Shown here: in pieces, positions 48,396-59,582 of the stretch
Layout: every line of letters begins with the position of its first letter
Position numbering within the stretch: the first letter of the stretch is position 1
The notes under the pieces: generated by a model
Databases searched by the model: none
What the model saw: the letters and a program-made list of their open reading frames with translations, nothing else
Told to the model about the DNA's origin: nothing
Made by a program: the position numbers and the translations under genes
Source of the DNA: Carallia brachiata
Lineage: Eukaryota; Streptophyta; Magnoliopsida; Malpighiales; Rhizophoraceae
DNA: 64,000 bases
Assembly: GCA_021464245.1 (NCBI GenBank)
Contig: JADCRB010000068.1
Coordinates: forward strand, 58,573-122,572
Direction of reading: 5' to 3'

Positions 48396-49089
48396 GAGCG
48401 GCTCTAAAGTCAATTGAAGATGCTGGAGAATGATCTTGTCGAGGTCACTCAAAGCTTTAGCATGGTCAGTGATGTAACGAAAGATGTCAGTGTTTTGTTC
48501 AAGTCGCCTGAATACTGAGCCAACATGTTGCAGTCCGTTTGTCGGGATATACTTTTGGCTCTTGGTGGCAACACTATCTTACCTGCTAACCAAGTCAACT
48601 CCAGCGTTCATGGGTTTGCTGATGTAGTCTTAAAGTTGAAGTCCCAAATTCCTAGTGCAGGAACTTTAAGAGTGGAAAGTGTCTTCGATTTGATAAACCA
48701 TTTGCTTAAAATGCCTACTTATCAAAAGTATCAAGATTGCTCTGCTTTGAAAAAATTTGAGAAGAATTATAGGAGTCTCAACTACTTCTCTGCTTTCCCA
48801 GAGGATTATGTTGTGGATAAGACACTGCTGATGTATTGGTGGGTTGGAGAGGGCCTGATAGGCCTTGTAGTAAATGCTGACAAAATTATTGAGGAAGCTA
48901 CTGACGATATTATGAAGCAGTTCGTGGAGTTTCAATTCGTTGAGCCTGTTACCAAGAATGGGAAATTGGTTAGGCTTCAAATGCCTCCTATTATTCGTTA
49001 TGGAGTTGCATATCTTGCAGAGCGAGCCAATTTCTTTGATTTTGATTTCAAATAGAATCCCACATCAGACTTTCGATTGTGCCATAGGG
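48396..49089 (+). pseudogene. NLR copy 3, middle part, truncated
   Basis: Resumes at the point cut by Copia 2 and follows copy 1 through NHLLKMPTYQKYQ, the winged-helix-like LLMYWWVGEGLI and the LQMPPIIRYGVAYLAERA segment. A TGA at 48,517 and a TAG at 49,053 interrupt it, and part of the winged-helix region is deleted near 48,782. Homology stops abruptly at about 49,089 inside the pre-LRR region; no LRRs remain. Confidence 0.85.
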
Positions 49090-49490
49090 TTAGAGGGTTC
49101 ATTCCAACCAATTATATTGGAATTGCTAGCAATGCGAGAAGCCCTTCAAAGAGCGAGGAGCTTATCCTTTCAAAAGATAGCTTTGGAGTCCGATTGTGAA
49201 GTTGCAGTTAAAGCTATCCAACGGCACACACAAGACGATACTCTGGTGGGACAATTAGCTAAAGATGTCCATATGCTGTTGTCTAACTTTACTGAATTCT
49301 CTATTTGGCATGTTCGTAAAGGTTCAAATAGTGTTGCTCATTATTTAGCAAAGGTGGGGACCTCTAAACTTGGGGAAACCACATGGGACAGAGATAGTTT
49401 CTTTGCTGTTTATCAGCTAATTGACGAAGATGTAAGACATTCTTCACATGAATAATATTGATATGATCTTTTTCTCAAAAAAGAAATTTA
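49090..49490 (+). mobile_element. LINE 3' end with RNase H domain, joined to NLR copy 3
   Basis: An open frame to 49,455 carries ILELLAMREALQRA, ALESDCEVAVKAIQ, IWHVRKGSNSVAHYLAKVG, the RVT_3 RNase H pattern of plant L1 elements, and ends with the TTTTTCTC-A-run tail near 49,480. It begins exactly where NLR homology ends, as expected of a 5'-truncated LINE copy or of recombination. Confidence 0.75.
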
Positions 49491-49737
49491 AATACAAAAT
49501 AAAGTACATATGTCTTTTTTGCAATGTCAGCTTCACATACTTAATATCAACTACCACAACTAATTTTTGGTTACTGGAGGGAAGCACTTAAGTAAGGCTA
49601 AAGCTTAAAAAACAAAAGAAAAAAAAGCATAAACTTCACAATGCAGCAGCACCACTACTGCTATCACTCTTCCTTGGTGATGTTGCGTTGAGTCTCCTCC
49701 TTGATGCTTGAGCTATGCACTTGATCTGACTCGTAAA

Positions 49738-50690
49738 TTAGGATAGAATTAATGGTTTATTTTCCATCAATAACATTATGACTTGAATCCTTAAGAGTGT
49801 TGCTCCTCCTAAGGCTGAAAGTGGACACTTTTGAACTGATTTTCTAAGTTGAAGATCCATGTACTTGTTGCTGATTTTGATTCCTTGAATATGGCATATC
49901 AGAATGTACAACATCCACTGATTTGAAACTTCAATCAAGGTCACAGGAAACATGTTGTTCACCATTGTGACTTTTAGAACTTCAAGTTTGTTAGAATCAT
50001 GAACCAAACAAAGATTTTTCTCAAAGGTTATTGAATAACCTTTCTTTATGATTTGAGCAACACTTGAAGGTTTTGTTCCAAACTAGGAATCAAGAGAACA
50101 TCAGAAATAAACTTGATACCTTGGCTAGTTTGGAGTGAGACTGTCCCCTTACCTGTTGATTGAACCACATCACCATTTCCAAGCTTAATTGGGACTTTAA
50201 AACTTGAATCCAACTCTTCGAAGAGTCTCAAATCATTGCGCATGTGGTTGGTGCATCCACTATCAATGTACCAGGTCTGATCTTTGCTTTTGGACCCAAT
50301 TTTTGAAGCAAAAAATAGATATTCTTCCTCAGTTGATTGAGTTTCTGCAATTTGGACTTGTTGTTGTTGCTGAGTTTGCTGAAGTTGTTAAGGTTGCTGA
50401 GGTTGTTTGTTCTAGTTTTTGCACACCTTCTCATCATGACCAAGCTGATTGCGAAAGTTGCATCTTGCATCTAGTTTATACCAGCAGAACTTAGGCAAAT
50501 GGTTTGTCTTTTTGCAATAAGTGTAAGGATCAAACTTGTTTTTCCCTCTTGTACTGCTTTCAGCTTGCTTTCCATCTTGAATTGTGGTGGCGATTAAGCT
50601 GAGAAAAGGCATGATGCTTTGCTGGAAATGCACCTTCAGCTAAATCTTCTTGCTTAATGTTTCTCCTAAGCTCAAGAGCTTGAAGAGCTT
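49738..50690 (-). pseudogene. Copia gag-protease fragment, minus strand
   Basis: Reading the minus strand from 50,690: the end of gag (ELRRNI-like), zinc knuckles YCKKTNHLPKFC and CNFRNQLGHDEKVC (50,412-50,560), and a protease region LGNGDVVQSTGKGTVSLQTSQG followed by ISDVLLIPSLEQNL (50,046-50,180). It resembles Copia 1 but differs throughout. No LTR adjoins it, and its 5' end stops exactly at the border of block B. Confidence 0.75.
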
Positions 50691-51621
50691 TTTCAATATA
50701 CCAAAAAAATTGTAATCTATAATTATAATCTAGAGTTTAGTTTTTGAAAAAAAAAAATAGTACAATGGCTGGCTCAAAGCAAGTAGACCTTACCACAAAT
50801 AATCCTATGTCTTTAAATAGGCCTTCATTATTTCTAGTATGTTTATTATTTATTATTCCTTAAACTGACATTCATTATGTTGCGACAATAATTATGAGAT
50901 ATCTAATTTATTTAAGTATAATTCCCAAATTATTTCAAGTCAATGAGCTATTAAAATAAAACATTGATAGTGTTGAGAAATTGGTACATGTTATATTTTT
51001 CTCACATGAAAAATATGTTGTGTTGAAAGAGATAAAACTCGTAATAAAATTCTCAAAACACACTTTATTATTTTATTGTTGTACAAAAATACACACTACT
51101 CACTTTTAATTTTTTATCTCTCAACCTGAATTTTCCACACCACACTTACACTTTTTTTTTTAATTATTATTTCTTTCGCTTAAACAACTCACTCATTTTA
51201 CATAGCACACTATAATTGACTTTTGTTTAGCCACTCACACTCAAGCTCACATGCACACACGGCATCACACTTCTCACTTTTTTTCAATTTGCTCACGGCA
51301 CACATACACACACTTCACTCATTTTTATCTCTCATTTTTCTCTATGGTACAACACAACACACACCCCCTATTTATACTAGTTATAGGTCGGCTGGGACAA
51401 TGTTGGTCGATCCTTGTAGAGACTTCAAGAATATTGAAGTCAGTGATGGATTGTTCTAGGACATAGGTAGTTCCATTGCTAGTCTAGATATTTTTAGACC
51501 AAAATATTTACCTCAATTTTATGTCATCACCTTGCAAGAACTTTCTTTCTTCTTTTAGACCAAATTGTCTTCCAGAGTTTTCTAGAAACTTGTATTGATC
51601 TTCAAAATATTAGTTGATTAA

Positions 51622-52104
51622 CACTGTGTTTGGATAAAATTGTTGAGGGAGAGGAAAGTGAGGGAGAGGAAAGTGGAGGAGAGGATCATTAGAGGAAGAG
51701 AATATTTTCTATCCTCTCTTATGTTTGGAAAGAGATGATGGGAGAGAGGAAAATTATAAATTCTTTTGTTTGGGAAATGGTGGAGAGTGGGAGAGAGGAA
51801 TATAAAATGTGTTGAAATAACAATTTTATCCTTCATAATAAATTCTATTAAGATATTTTGTTTAGGTAAAATTGTAATTTTTAAGTTATGTAAGGGCAAT
51901 TAAGTCATTTAATAAATTTAATAGGAGAACTAACATCTTTCCTCTCATTTTTGAGAGGATTGGTTTTGGTGGGGTATGGAGAATTAGGGGAATTAGAAAC
52001 TTTCCTCTCCCTCACTTTTCAAACATTTTCCAAACACAATAATTTACTTTAATCCTCTCACTTTCCTCTCACTCTCCCCACTTTCCCTCCTCCCAAACAC
52101 AGTG
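51622..52104. mobile_element. Tourist MITE, 483 bp, perfect ends
   Basis: CACTGTGTTTGG at the left and CCAAACACAGTG at the right are perfect inverted repeats, and sub-terminal GAGAGGAAAGTG and CACTTTCCTCTC blocks extend the pairing. TAA flanks both sides (51619-51621 and 52105-52107), as in PIF/Harbinger MITEs. Absent from block A. Confidence 0.9.
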
Positions 52105-53342
52105 TAAGTGTAGTAGTATAAGCACACATAAACAAAAATATGACATAAATGTTTGTTAATAAATAAGCGTTGGATAAACACAAGAACCCACAACCGAGAA
52201 AAATCTAAGTAAGGTCTAAGCAAGGACAAATCCAGCTTGTGCCCTCGCCTCCCTTATTTTTTTAAGTTATGTATATTTGGTAGGCTAAAAACCTATAAAG
52301 ATTGGATCTTAACCTAGTGGTAATTGATTTATGCCAACCCTCAATTTCTTGAGGTACTGAGTCTTCGGTTTCTTTCAATTTTTTTTCGAAAAAATACATT
52401 TTTTTTAAAAATTTCTCTCACAACTCATGAGCAATGTATTTACTAAAATTATTTTCATTTATTTTTAAAATTTTCTTAATAATTTTTTCTTGTATTTATA
52501 TGAAAACTCTTTTTTTGAAATATTATATCTTTTAATGAAATAAAGTATTATTTTTTATTGCTATTAAAAAGTAAAAAAAAAATTAAAAACACAATGTATA
52601 TATATCCAAACATGTATTTGACTATAAATTAACTTCAATTTTATCAGTTATAATAGTTAAAGTGAATATTTTTTTTATAACGAACATCATAAAGGATTTA
52701 TTATAAAATTACATGAGAGATAAATAACCAAATAATTGAATGATTTTTTACAAAGAAAAAATGTATTGATAGTATAAAAATAAAAAAAAATCAGAATATT
52801 AGAACTTACATAGATAATTATAATGTTTCTTATTCAAAATAATTAATAATTTTTAAATTTCATCATATATGTATATACTTCACTTTAATATATTATTAGT
52901 TACCCTTCCCTCTCACTTTGAATGTAGGATTCATTAACTATAAACTCAAGCTTGTACTTTGAAATGAAGAAAAAGGAAGAACATTTGAGATTTTAGCTGT
53001 GTCTGGCACATGGTCTGGTTTTTTTTTTTTTTTGTCCTTTTTGGTGACGTGATTAATTATGTCATGAGATTTGTTTTTTATTTTTTTTATAATTATTAAT
53101 TAAAAATCAACACATCAATACTTTTAAATGATAAATTTAAAATATATTTATTTTTATACTTTTGAGAACTAATTAACACAAGTCATATGTAATTATTGTA
53201 AAAATAAACAAATAAAAATAATAGTCAATAACAAAATTCTGGTGTCATATAGTTATTGGCTTATTGCCATAACGGTCTTGGGATACAAACATATGTTGTT
53301 AGAAGTTTTCTTTTCCGTACAGCAAGAGATGACCAGCATTAA

Positions 53343-53730
53343 GGGTGTGTTTGTTGTGCGATGAAAAGGGGAAGAAAGGAAGAAAAACATAATTATTATT
53401 ATGTACTTTTCTTTCTTATACTTCTTTCTTATATTCCTTTCTTCTCACTTTGTACACCATTCCAAATAATTTTATTTTCTCTCCACTTTTTCTCTCACAA
53501 ATTATTATTTATTTTTTCTTTCACTATACTTTCTTTCTCTTCATTTTTCTATTACTCCAAATAACTTTATTTTCTCTTCACTTTTTTCTCACAAATTACT
53601 ATTCACTTTTTCTTTTACCATATTTGTGTTCTCTCAACGTTCTCCACCACTCTAAACAATTTTATTTTCTTTTTATTTTCTTTTCTTTTCTCTTCTTTTC
53701 CCCACCCTTCCACTCACTCCAAACACAGCG
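53343..53730. mobile_element. Tourist-like MITE, 388 bp
   Basis: GGGTGTGTTTG at the left and CAAACACAGCG at the right are inverted termini, flanked by TAA (53340-53342 and 53731-53733). Block A has the empty site AGCATTAGCGAGGA at about 28,838. The interior is a T/C-rich strand, which creates spurious open frames. Confidence 0.85.
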
Positions 53731-53909
53731 TAAGTAACGAGGAAAATGGAACATTGACTTTTAAATGGCACCTAGTCATTAATATATAATAAAAACCTCA
53801 ACCATCGTGAACTTCTATTTTTGATGCGGGACAAAAGACACCCAATTGTCATGTTCTCTTCTGCCATATTGCTTGTAAACAAAAGAAAAGATTGAATATT
53901 TGCTATAGG

Positions 53910-54629
53910 CATAAATATTGATTTCACTCACATCGTTTGGTCTTTTTAGAAATTTTGTTCATAATATTTTTTTTGGTTAAAATACACTCTTCACGTTTTT
54001 GTCATCTAACTTTTTTACATTTTTTTTGTTAGTTAACCGTTAACTCTGACACGTGATAATCCAGTCAATACCAATGTCATCTAAGTCAGATACCACGCCA
54101 TCAACATAACAATTTTTCTACTTAATTTTTTTTTTGTAAATTTTTTTCCACTTTTTTAACATCAGTAAGAGTGCAATGGTTATTAGAGTTATATCTGCAT
54201 GGGGCAATTTTACCTAAATCTTGAAGGAATTTGATTTTATAAGAAAAATGTAAATAAAAGGAAGTAAAAGTAAAAACACTAAGAGAGAGAGAGAAGATAG
54301 AGATTTTCAAGAAAGGGATCTAAAAAAAAGAGGGAACTGAATTTTTATTTTAGTTATATATACTATTTAATAATTTAATTATTAAAGGTTTAAAAAAATT
54401 AAGTGGAAAAAGTATGGTGTGTCATATCATCACTTTTTGCTAACGTGACATATAACTTAGATAACATTGGTGCTGACTGGACTGTCACGTGTCAGATATA
54501 ACGGTTAACTAACGGAAAAAGACAAAAAAGTTAGACGGCAAAAATATGAAGGGTTTATTCTAACCAAAAAAAAATTGTGAATGAAATTTCCAAAAGGACC
54601 GAACGTTATGAACGAAATCAGTATTTATG
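53910..54629. mobile_element. Long-terminal-inverted-repeat foldback element, ~720 bp
   Basis: The left arm starts CATAAATATTGATTTC and includes GTTAGTTAACCGTTAACT and GACACGTGATAA. The right arm is its inverse (GACACGTGTCA..., AACGGTTAACTAACGG, GAAATCAGTATTTATG). Arms are about 190 bases. There is no coding region and no clear target duplication. Possibly a Mutator-like or hAT-like non-autonomous element. Confidence 0.75.
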
Positions 54630-54661
54630 TTTTAACTATAAAACAAATAAGAGGGCATTCA

Positions 54662-54815
54662 ACTCATTTCCCCGCCTCATTTTATGGCGAGCATAGCCTA
54701 GTCTGGGTTGGGTTAAGTCCTTTATATGTGTGGTTGAGACTCATTTCCCCGCCTCATTTTATGGCGAGCATAGCCTAGTCTGGGTTGGGTTAAGTCCTTT
54801 ATATGTGTGGTTGAG
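54662..54815. repeat. 77-bp perfect tandem duplication
   Basis: The unit starting ACTCATTTCCCCGCC and ending GTGTGGTTGAG occurs twice (54662-54738 and 54739-54815) with no visible mismatch. Confidence 0.9.
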
Positions 54816-55945
54816 ACCCTCCAACAGTGAAATATTTAAGTTTATTTTGATTTTGATTTTCTTTTATTTTTCATGGTTATATTGATTATTTTTATTAAAA
54901 AAATAATAAAATTAAAAATATTTGTTATTATTTTACTAAATAGCAATTGATTTGTTGGTTCGATCGGCGAGTCATTGGTTGGACCATTAACCCACTTACC
55001 CGATCTTCTCACTTAGTTAATAATTTGTCCGATTTTAAAAATTATGATTTAGACCATCGATTTTTTTTTTTTGTCCATGCGTACAAGAAAAATTATTTTT
55101 GAAATCAAAATGGGGACGTGACGCAGTTGTAGTGAGCCACGTCACCAACAAATCAACCAAACGAGCCAAGAAAACCGGTTGCAGTTCTTCAATTTACAAT
55201 TGAGTCATCCGATTTACCGATTTTTTGATTGGTTCTTGAACTTCTAATTATAAAGACTGAACCAGACTGAACATTGGGCCGGTTCTCGATTTTCCCGATT
55301 GAATTAGTTGGTCTGGTCTGGTTTTAATAACCTTAATAATAGGTGGAGAAGACCATCTAAGGTGCTGTTTGGTGGTAATTCGGCGTGTCTTCTTTTACAA
55401 TAACTTAAGTTCGAATCTCTACACTATTGTCTACTTTCGAATAAATAAGGATTTATTCTGAGACGCGGTTGCAGATTTACAATTTCTTAACACCGTGATC
55501 AGGTGCGAGGAAGGCTCGATGGACTAAACAATGTTTAGGTAGTAGGTCTATCTTTTGGGAGAGCTAAATGAGGTACGACAAACGAAATTATTCTAATCTC
55601 ATCTCACAGATCTGATGATTGATATATTCACGGTAAATTATTTTTTTGTGTTAAAGGTAATAGGTGGAGAAAAATGCAACAAAGATGTTATTTCATTGTA
55701 TTGTACTGTTCACAAATTTTCACGCACATTTTGTTCAGTTGGTTGCATTATATTTTATTAACTCTTGTGATTTTAATAAAAAATATAAAATTTTTAAAAA
55801 ATATTATTTTATGAGATCTCGTGCATGACGTCACTCACACAGGTCCCATTAAAACACCTATCAGCCGCATTGGTCTACAGAAGACTGATTTAGGGATTGA
55901 TTTATGGATGCTAGAAATGGGACCCTTCTTTCCTTTCTAGCGGTG

Positions 55946-56589
55946 CCTATTTGAATTGATATATTTCTAGAGAAAAAAAAAAAGTTTTAGTCAACTAAAT
56001 ATTGTAAATAATATAATTTTTAATTTATATTATAAATATTATTAATTTTACAATATTTAAAATACTAATTAACAAAATTTTGACTATTTATTAGTGTTAT
56101 TACCCAAACCATGAGATGCGAAATTCCAACTACCAAAGCTAAATTAATTTTATATATCCCAAGTTTTATAAAGTTTTAAATCGTCGTGTGCCAATGTGTT
56201 AAAATGGGGACAAAAAAAATTATTCAAATTTATAAGCCTAAGATAATGAAATCATTGGATGGAAGCTTTTCTGAGGAAGAAAAGTTTAGACAGATATATT
56301 TTCTTGAATATAAATAGATGTATGATACTCTATATTATATACTAAATATTTTATATTATATGAATAATATTCTCTATAACACGTAAAAGATATATAGTAA
56401 AATAGTACAAAATCATAGAAATTTATTAGATATTATATAAAAAAAATTATATAATATAAAATACTTTATATATCATGTAAAATTATTTTGCTTTCATTTA
56501 CGATCATGAAATAGTTTGTTCATGTAGTTACTTTCTTGTGAGAATTGATGCACCCAAACTGACCATATTAAGCAAAAAGAAACGTAAAA
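55946..56589. other. AT-rich intergenic, no gene
   Basis: Only very AT-rich sequence (many TATA/ATAT runs). No sign of a WOX ORF is seen here, although the older LTR element begins just downstream. Confidence 0.5.
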
Positions 56590-56991
56590 GAAGACCATGT
56601 GTGATTTAGCATTTTTTTTTTTACTTTTGCAAAAAATTAAAAAAAAAAAAAAGACAACTTCTGCTTTACATATATTTCTTGTATTTTTAAATCATAATAC
56701 TTACACCTCAACTCTTCTTTCTCTCTCAAAAAAAAAAAATTACTTGTCCTTATTCTCTATTTTTAAGGAAGTTTTCTAATCAATAAGTTAGAGATATACA
56801 AGATAGAAAAAGAAAGAGTCATTCTTTTCGAGAGATCCTTAAAAATTTTTTAATTTTAGTCTCTGATACTATCGATGTCATGGCTGATAAAGTTTTAATC
56901 ACTCTCCTTATTTTACATCTATTGTTACATGCAGAGAAGTTATTATCATCTTTAATGGTATCACAAATCCGGCAACGAACGAAAAAGTCTC
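56590..56991 (+). mobile_element. Older LTR element: 3' internal region, left piece
   Basis: Diverged but colinear with 60,400-60,720 of the younger element: the A-run, CATAATACTTACACCTCA versus TATAATACTCATCCCTCA, then ATCACTCTCCTTATTTTACATC versus CTACTCTCCTTAATTCACATC. It continues at 62,053 after the younger element, which is inserted in it. Confidence 0.6.
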
Positions 56992-57987
56992 TGTAAACAT
57001 AAAAAAAATCACCAAAAAAAAAAAATCAATGCATGCCCTACATGAAAGATACAAGTGCATGCATATGAAAATGATGATTTCCATATGGTTGGTGACCATG
57101 CAAAATGTCAAAATCCAACCACCAAAGAGGACCCTTGCCATGTAAGATCCACATCATTCAAAGTTGGCAAAGTTGATGGTCATGCAAGATATCAACATCA
57201 ACCACCTAAAAGGGCCCTTGTCATGTATGATCCAAGTCATACAATTTTGGCTCTATCCTCCCCAAAACCCTATAATAGGCACCCTCAAGCCTTTCAATCC
57301 ATCCATCCATCCCAAGCAAAGCAAATCATTCATTTCTAAAGCTTTGCTCTCTTCTCTCTCTAAACATGTAAGTTTAGTATTTTGGGTGTATGCTCTCCGG
57401 ACGCCACCGAGATGGATCTTCCGGATCAAAAACCCAAGATATTAAACTTACTCTATCCAAAATATCTAAGTGAGATCAAGCCTTGGCCCTCAATGGAGTC
57501 AAACCAATCCATTTGAGATCAAGCCTCTTACGGCCCTCACCGAAGTCCATCCAATCCGAGTGGGATCAAGCCTCTTACGGCCCTCACCGGAGTTCAATCA
57601 ATTCGAGTGGAATCAAGCCTCTTACGGCCCTCACCGGAGTCTATTCAGTCTGAGTGAGATCAAACCTCCTACGGCTCTCACCGAAACCCAACCAATCCGA
57701 GTGAGATTAAGCCTCCTACGGCCCTCACTAGAGTTCAACTAATCCACTTGAGATCAAGCCTCGGCCCTCAGTGGAATCAATTTCCTACAGTTCAAGATTA
57801 CGCTGTGAAAATTCAACATCTCTCGATCAAGATTAAGCCTTCACGGCCCTTAACTAAATTACACAGGAGCATTAATTGGAGGCTCTACTCAGAGATCGAA
57901 CCCGCATAAATTTTAAATTTTTATCTGTAATTTATTTTTTTGTATTTTTGAGTCTAACTGTTACAGGCTCAAAATTTACCCGTTACA
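56992..57987 (+). repeat. 5' LTR of WOX-carrying element, 996 bp
   Basis: Runs from TGTAAACAT to CCCGTTACA, flanked on the left by the target duplication GTCTC (56987-56991), and matches 61,151-62,052. It contains a tandem array at 57,470-57,782 with seven ~47-base units (GAGATCAAGCCTCTTACGG core). Its presumed TATA box at 57,271 reads TATAATAGG, one A shorter than in the partner LTR. Confidence 0.9.
57470..57782 (+). repeat. Tandem array in 5' LTR, 7 units
   Basis: About 47-base units with the core GAGATCAAGCCTCYTACGGCC, lying after the transcript-start-like region. The partner LTR has only five (61,626-61,850). Open frames across these are artefacts of the periodicity. Confidence 0.85.
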
Positions 57988-58375
57988 AATTTTTGGCACG
58001 CCTAGTGGGACCTTTCTACCTCCCATCTTTTGCTCCTTAGAAAAGAAAAAAAAAAGTTGGTGACACAACGACCATTGCATGGCCTATAGGCCATGAAATG
58101 GCCAACACCAACATAACTCCCTGGGGGCAGAAATCCAGCACATCAGTGGCACCAAAGAAGAGCAAGATAGCCTGTGCGAGTAAAAAGAAGTCGACTATAT
58201 ACCTTGAAGTTGGGGGCAACGAGTCAAATCTCTACCAATCCCCTCCACTACAGCCTTTCAAGTTGGGGGCACGGTTCCCATCCAGCTGAACCAAAGCACC
58301 GGCCCAGCAACAACCTCACCTCTAAATGGGACGGGCTATACTTGGCTTAGGAAGTCTATATTAACTACGCTTGCA
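57988..58375 (+). other. Internal leader of WOX element
   Basis: Starts with the primer-site-like TTTGGCACGCC and an A-rich run, then a sequence shared with the next element at 63,770-63,830 (CAGCACATCARRTGGCACCRAA). It includes an 18-base perfect palindrome at 58078-58095 (CATGGCCTATAGGCCATG). Open frame 58,098-58,289 is short and unsupported. Confidence 0.6.
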
Positions 58376-58735
58376 TGCTGTCAACGCATCTCGACCTAGT
58401 TCGATCAAGCGGTTCAGAATCCAACCCAAAGTCTAAATCCAGATTCGGAGGCAGATCTCAAACCAGGATTCAAATTCTAGTTCAAAATCCAAGTCCAAAT
58501 TCAAACTCGGGCCTGAAGCCCAAATTCAAATCCAAACCCAAAAGTCCAAACTTAAACTCCAGCTCAAAACCCAACAAATCCAAATTTGGGTTCAAACTCG
58601 GGGTCAAACTCCCAAAGTCTCAATTCCAACTCGAAGCTCAAATCTAATCCTGGACTTAATGCCCAAATCTAAATTCCAACTCAAAGTTCAAATCCAGATT
58701 TGGGGGTAAAGCCTAGACCCTGAATCAAAACCCAA
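58376..58735 (+). repeat. CAAATCCAAA-type low-complexity stretch
   Basis: Degenerate 6-12 base periodicity of the type CAAATYCAAAYYC. It yields Ser/Lys/Asn-rich open frames (58,375-58,647) that look like a by-product of the repeats rather than a protein. Confidence 0.6.
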
Positions 58736-58774
58736 GTAAAAAACTCAACAGCTCAGCAGCTCGACAAGTCAACA

Positions 58775-59340
58775 GCTATACAGCAGCATACTCCTGTCTC
58801 GCACGAGTATAAAAGGTGATAATCAATGCAATACAGTTCAGCACTCCAGCCTCGCACGAGTATAAAAGGCGAACAGCTCTACAGCGCACTCCTACTTCGC
58901 ACGAGTATAAAAGGCGAACAGCTATACAGCAGCATACTCCTGTCTCGCACGAGTATAAAAAGCAATAATCAATGCAATACAGTTCAGCACTCCTGCCTCG
59001 CACGAGTATGAAAGGCGAACAGCTCTACAGCGCACTCCTGCTTCTCATGAGTATAAAAGGCGAACAGCTATACAGCAGCATACTCCTGTCTCGCACGAAT
59101 ATAAAAGGCGATAATCAATGCAATACAGTTCAGCACTCCTGCCTCGCACGAGTATAAAAGGCGAACAGCTCTACAGCGCACTCCTGCCACGCACGAGTAT
59201 AAAAGGCGATCAACAGCAGCACACTCCTGGCTCGCACGAGTATAAAAGGCGATCAACTACAGCACACTCCTGCTCCGCACGAGTATAAAAGGCAAACAAT
59301 CCAGCAAACTAGACTCCTGGCCCGCACGAGTATAAACTGT
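58775..59340 (+). repeat. Higher-order tandem array repeating a TATA-box sequence
   Basis: Twelve units of 43-50 bases built on ACTCCTG-x-CTCGCACGAGTATAAAAGGCG, with one more copy apart at 59,459. Units are grouped into a 146-bp higher-order repeat: GCTATACAGC recurs at 58775, 58921 and 59067, and AATCAATGCA at 58821, 58967 and 59113. Ten copies keep an intact TATAAAA. Each unit contains the short inverted pair CTCG/CGAG. Confidence 0.9.
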
Positions 59341-59490
59341 GAACGGCCCAATAAGCAAAAAAAAAAAATAGAAAGTCCCGATCTGAAAGCTCAAGCGAAA
59401 GTCAAAGCTCAAACACAAAATCCAAACACTCAACAATCCAGCAAACCAACTTCTGGCCCGCATGAGTATAAACTGTGAACGGCCCAAAAA

Positions 59491-59497
59491 TATAAAA
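59491..59497 (+). promoter_or_regulatory. Candidate TATA box of captured WOX
   Basis: TATAAAA in AAAAATATAAAAGCGACGG, 92 bases before the ATG. The stretch between is C/T-rich and free of upstream ATGs, like a normal plant 5' UTR. Confidence 0.45.
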
Positions 59498-59582
59498 GCG
59501 ACGGAGGGTTTGAGTCTGAAACCCAGCATCAGTCTCAATCGATCTTCACATACCAGACCTTTGCTCCTCTGCCACAAGAAAG

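Larger units (their letters stand above)
50691..55945. repeat. Segmental duplication, block B
   Basis: Partner of 26,615-30,800, same orientation. It is about 1 kb longer because of insertions absent from block A: the MITEs at 51,622 and 53,343, the foldback at 53,910 and the 77-bp duplication at 54,662. It lacks the block A MITE at 27,040. No genes are recognised; open frames at 51,223, 53,361 and 53,450 fall in low-complexity or MITE sequence. Confidence 0.85.

Noticed and set aside
53361..53737. Ser/Phe-rich open frames at 53,361 and 53,450
   Set aside because: They lie inside a T/C-rich MITE interior.
57055..57742. Open frames in the left LTR (and 61,214-61,974 in the right)
   Set aside because: They arise from the tandem units in both LTRs and have no start context or domain. 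LTR sequence, not genes.
58775..59340. Regular repeat array that looks like a CRISPR
   Set aside because: Units are contiguous variants without unique spacers, grouped in a 146-bp higher-order repeat, in a plant LTR element. It is a minisatellite.
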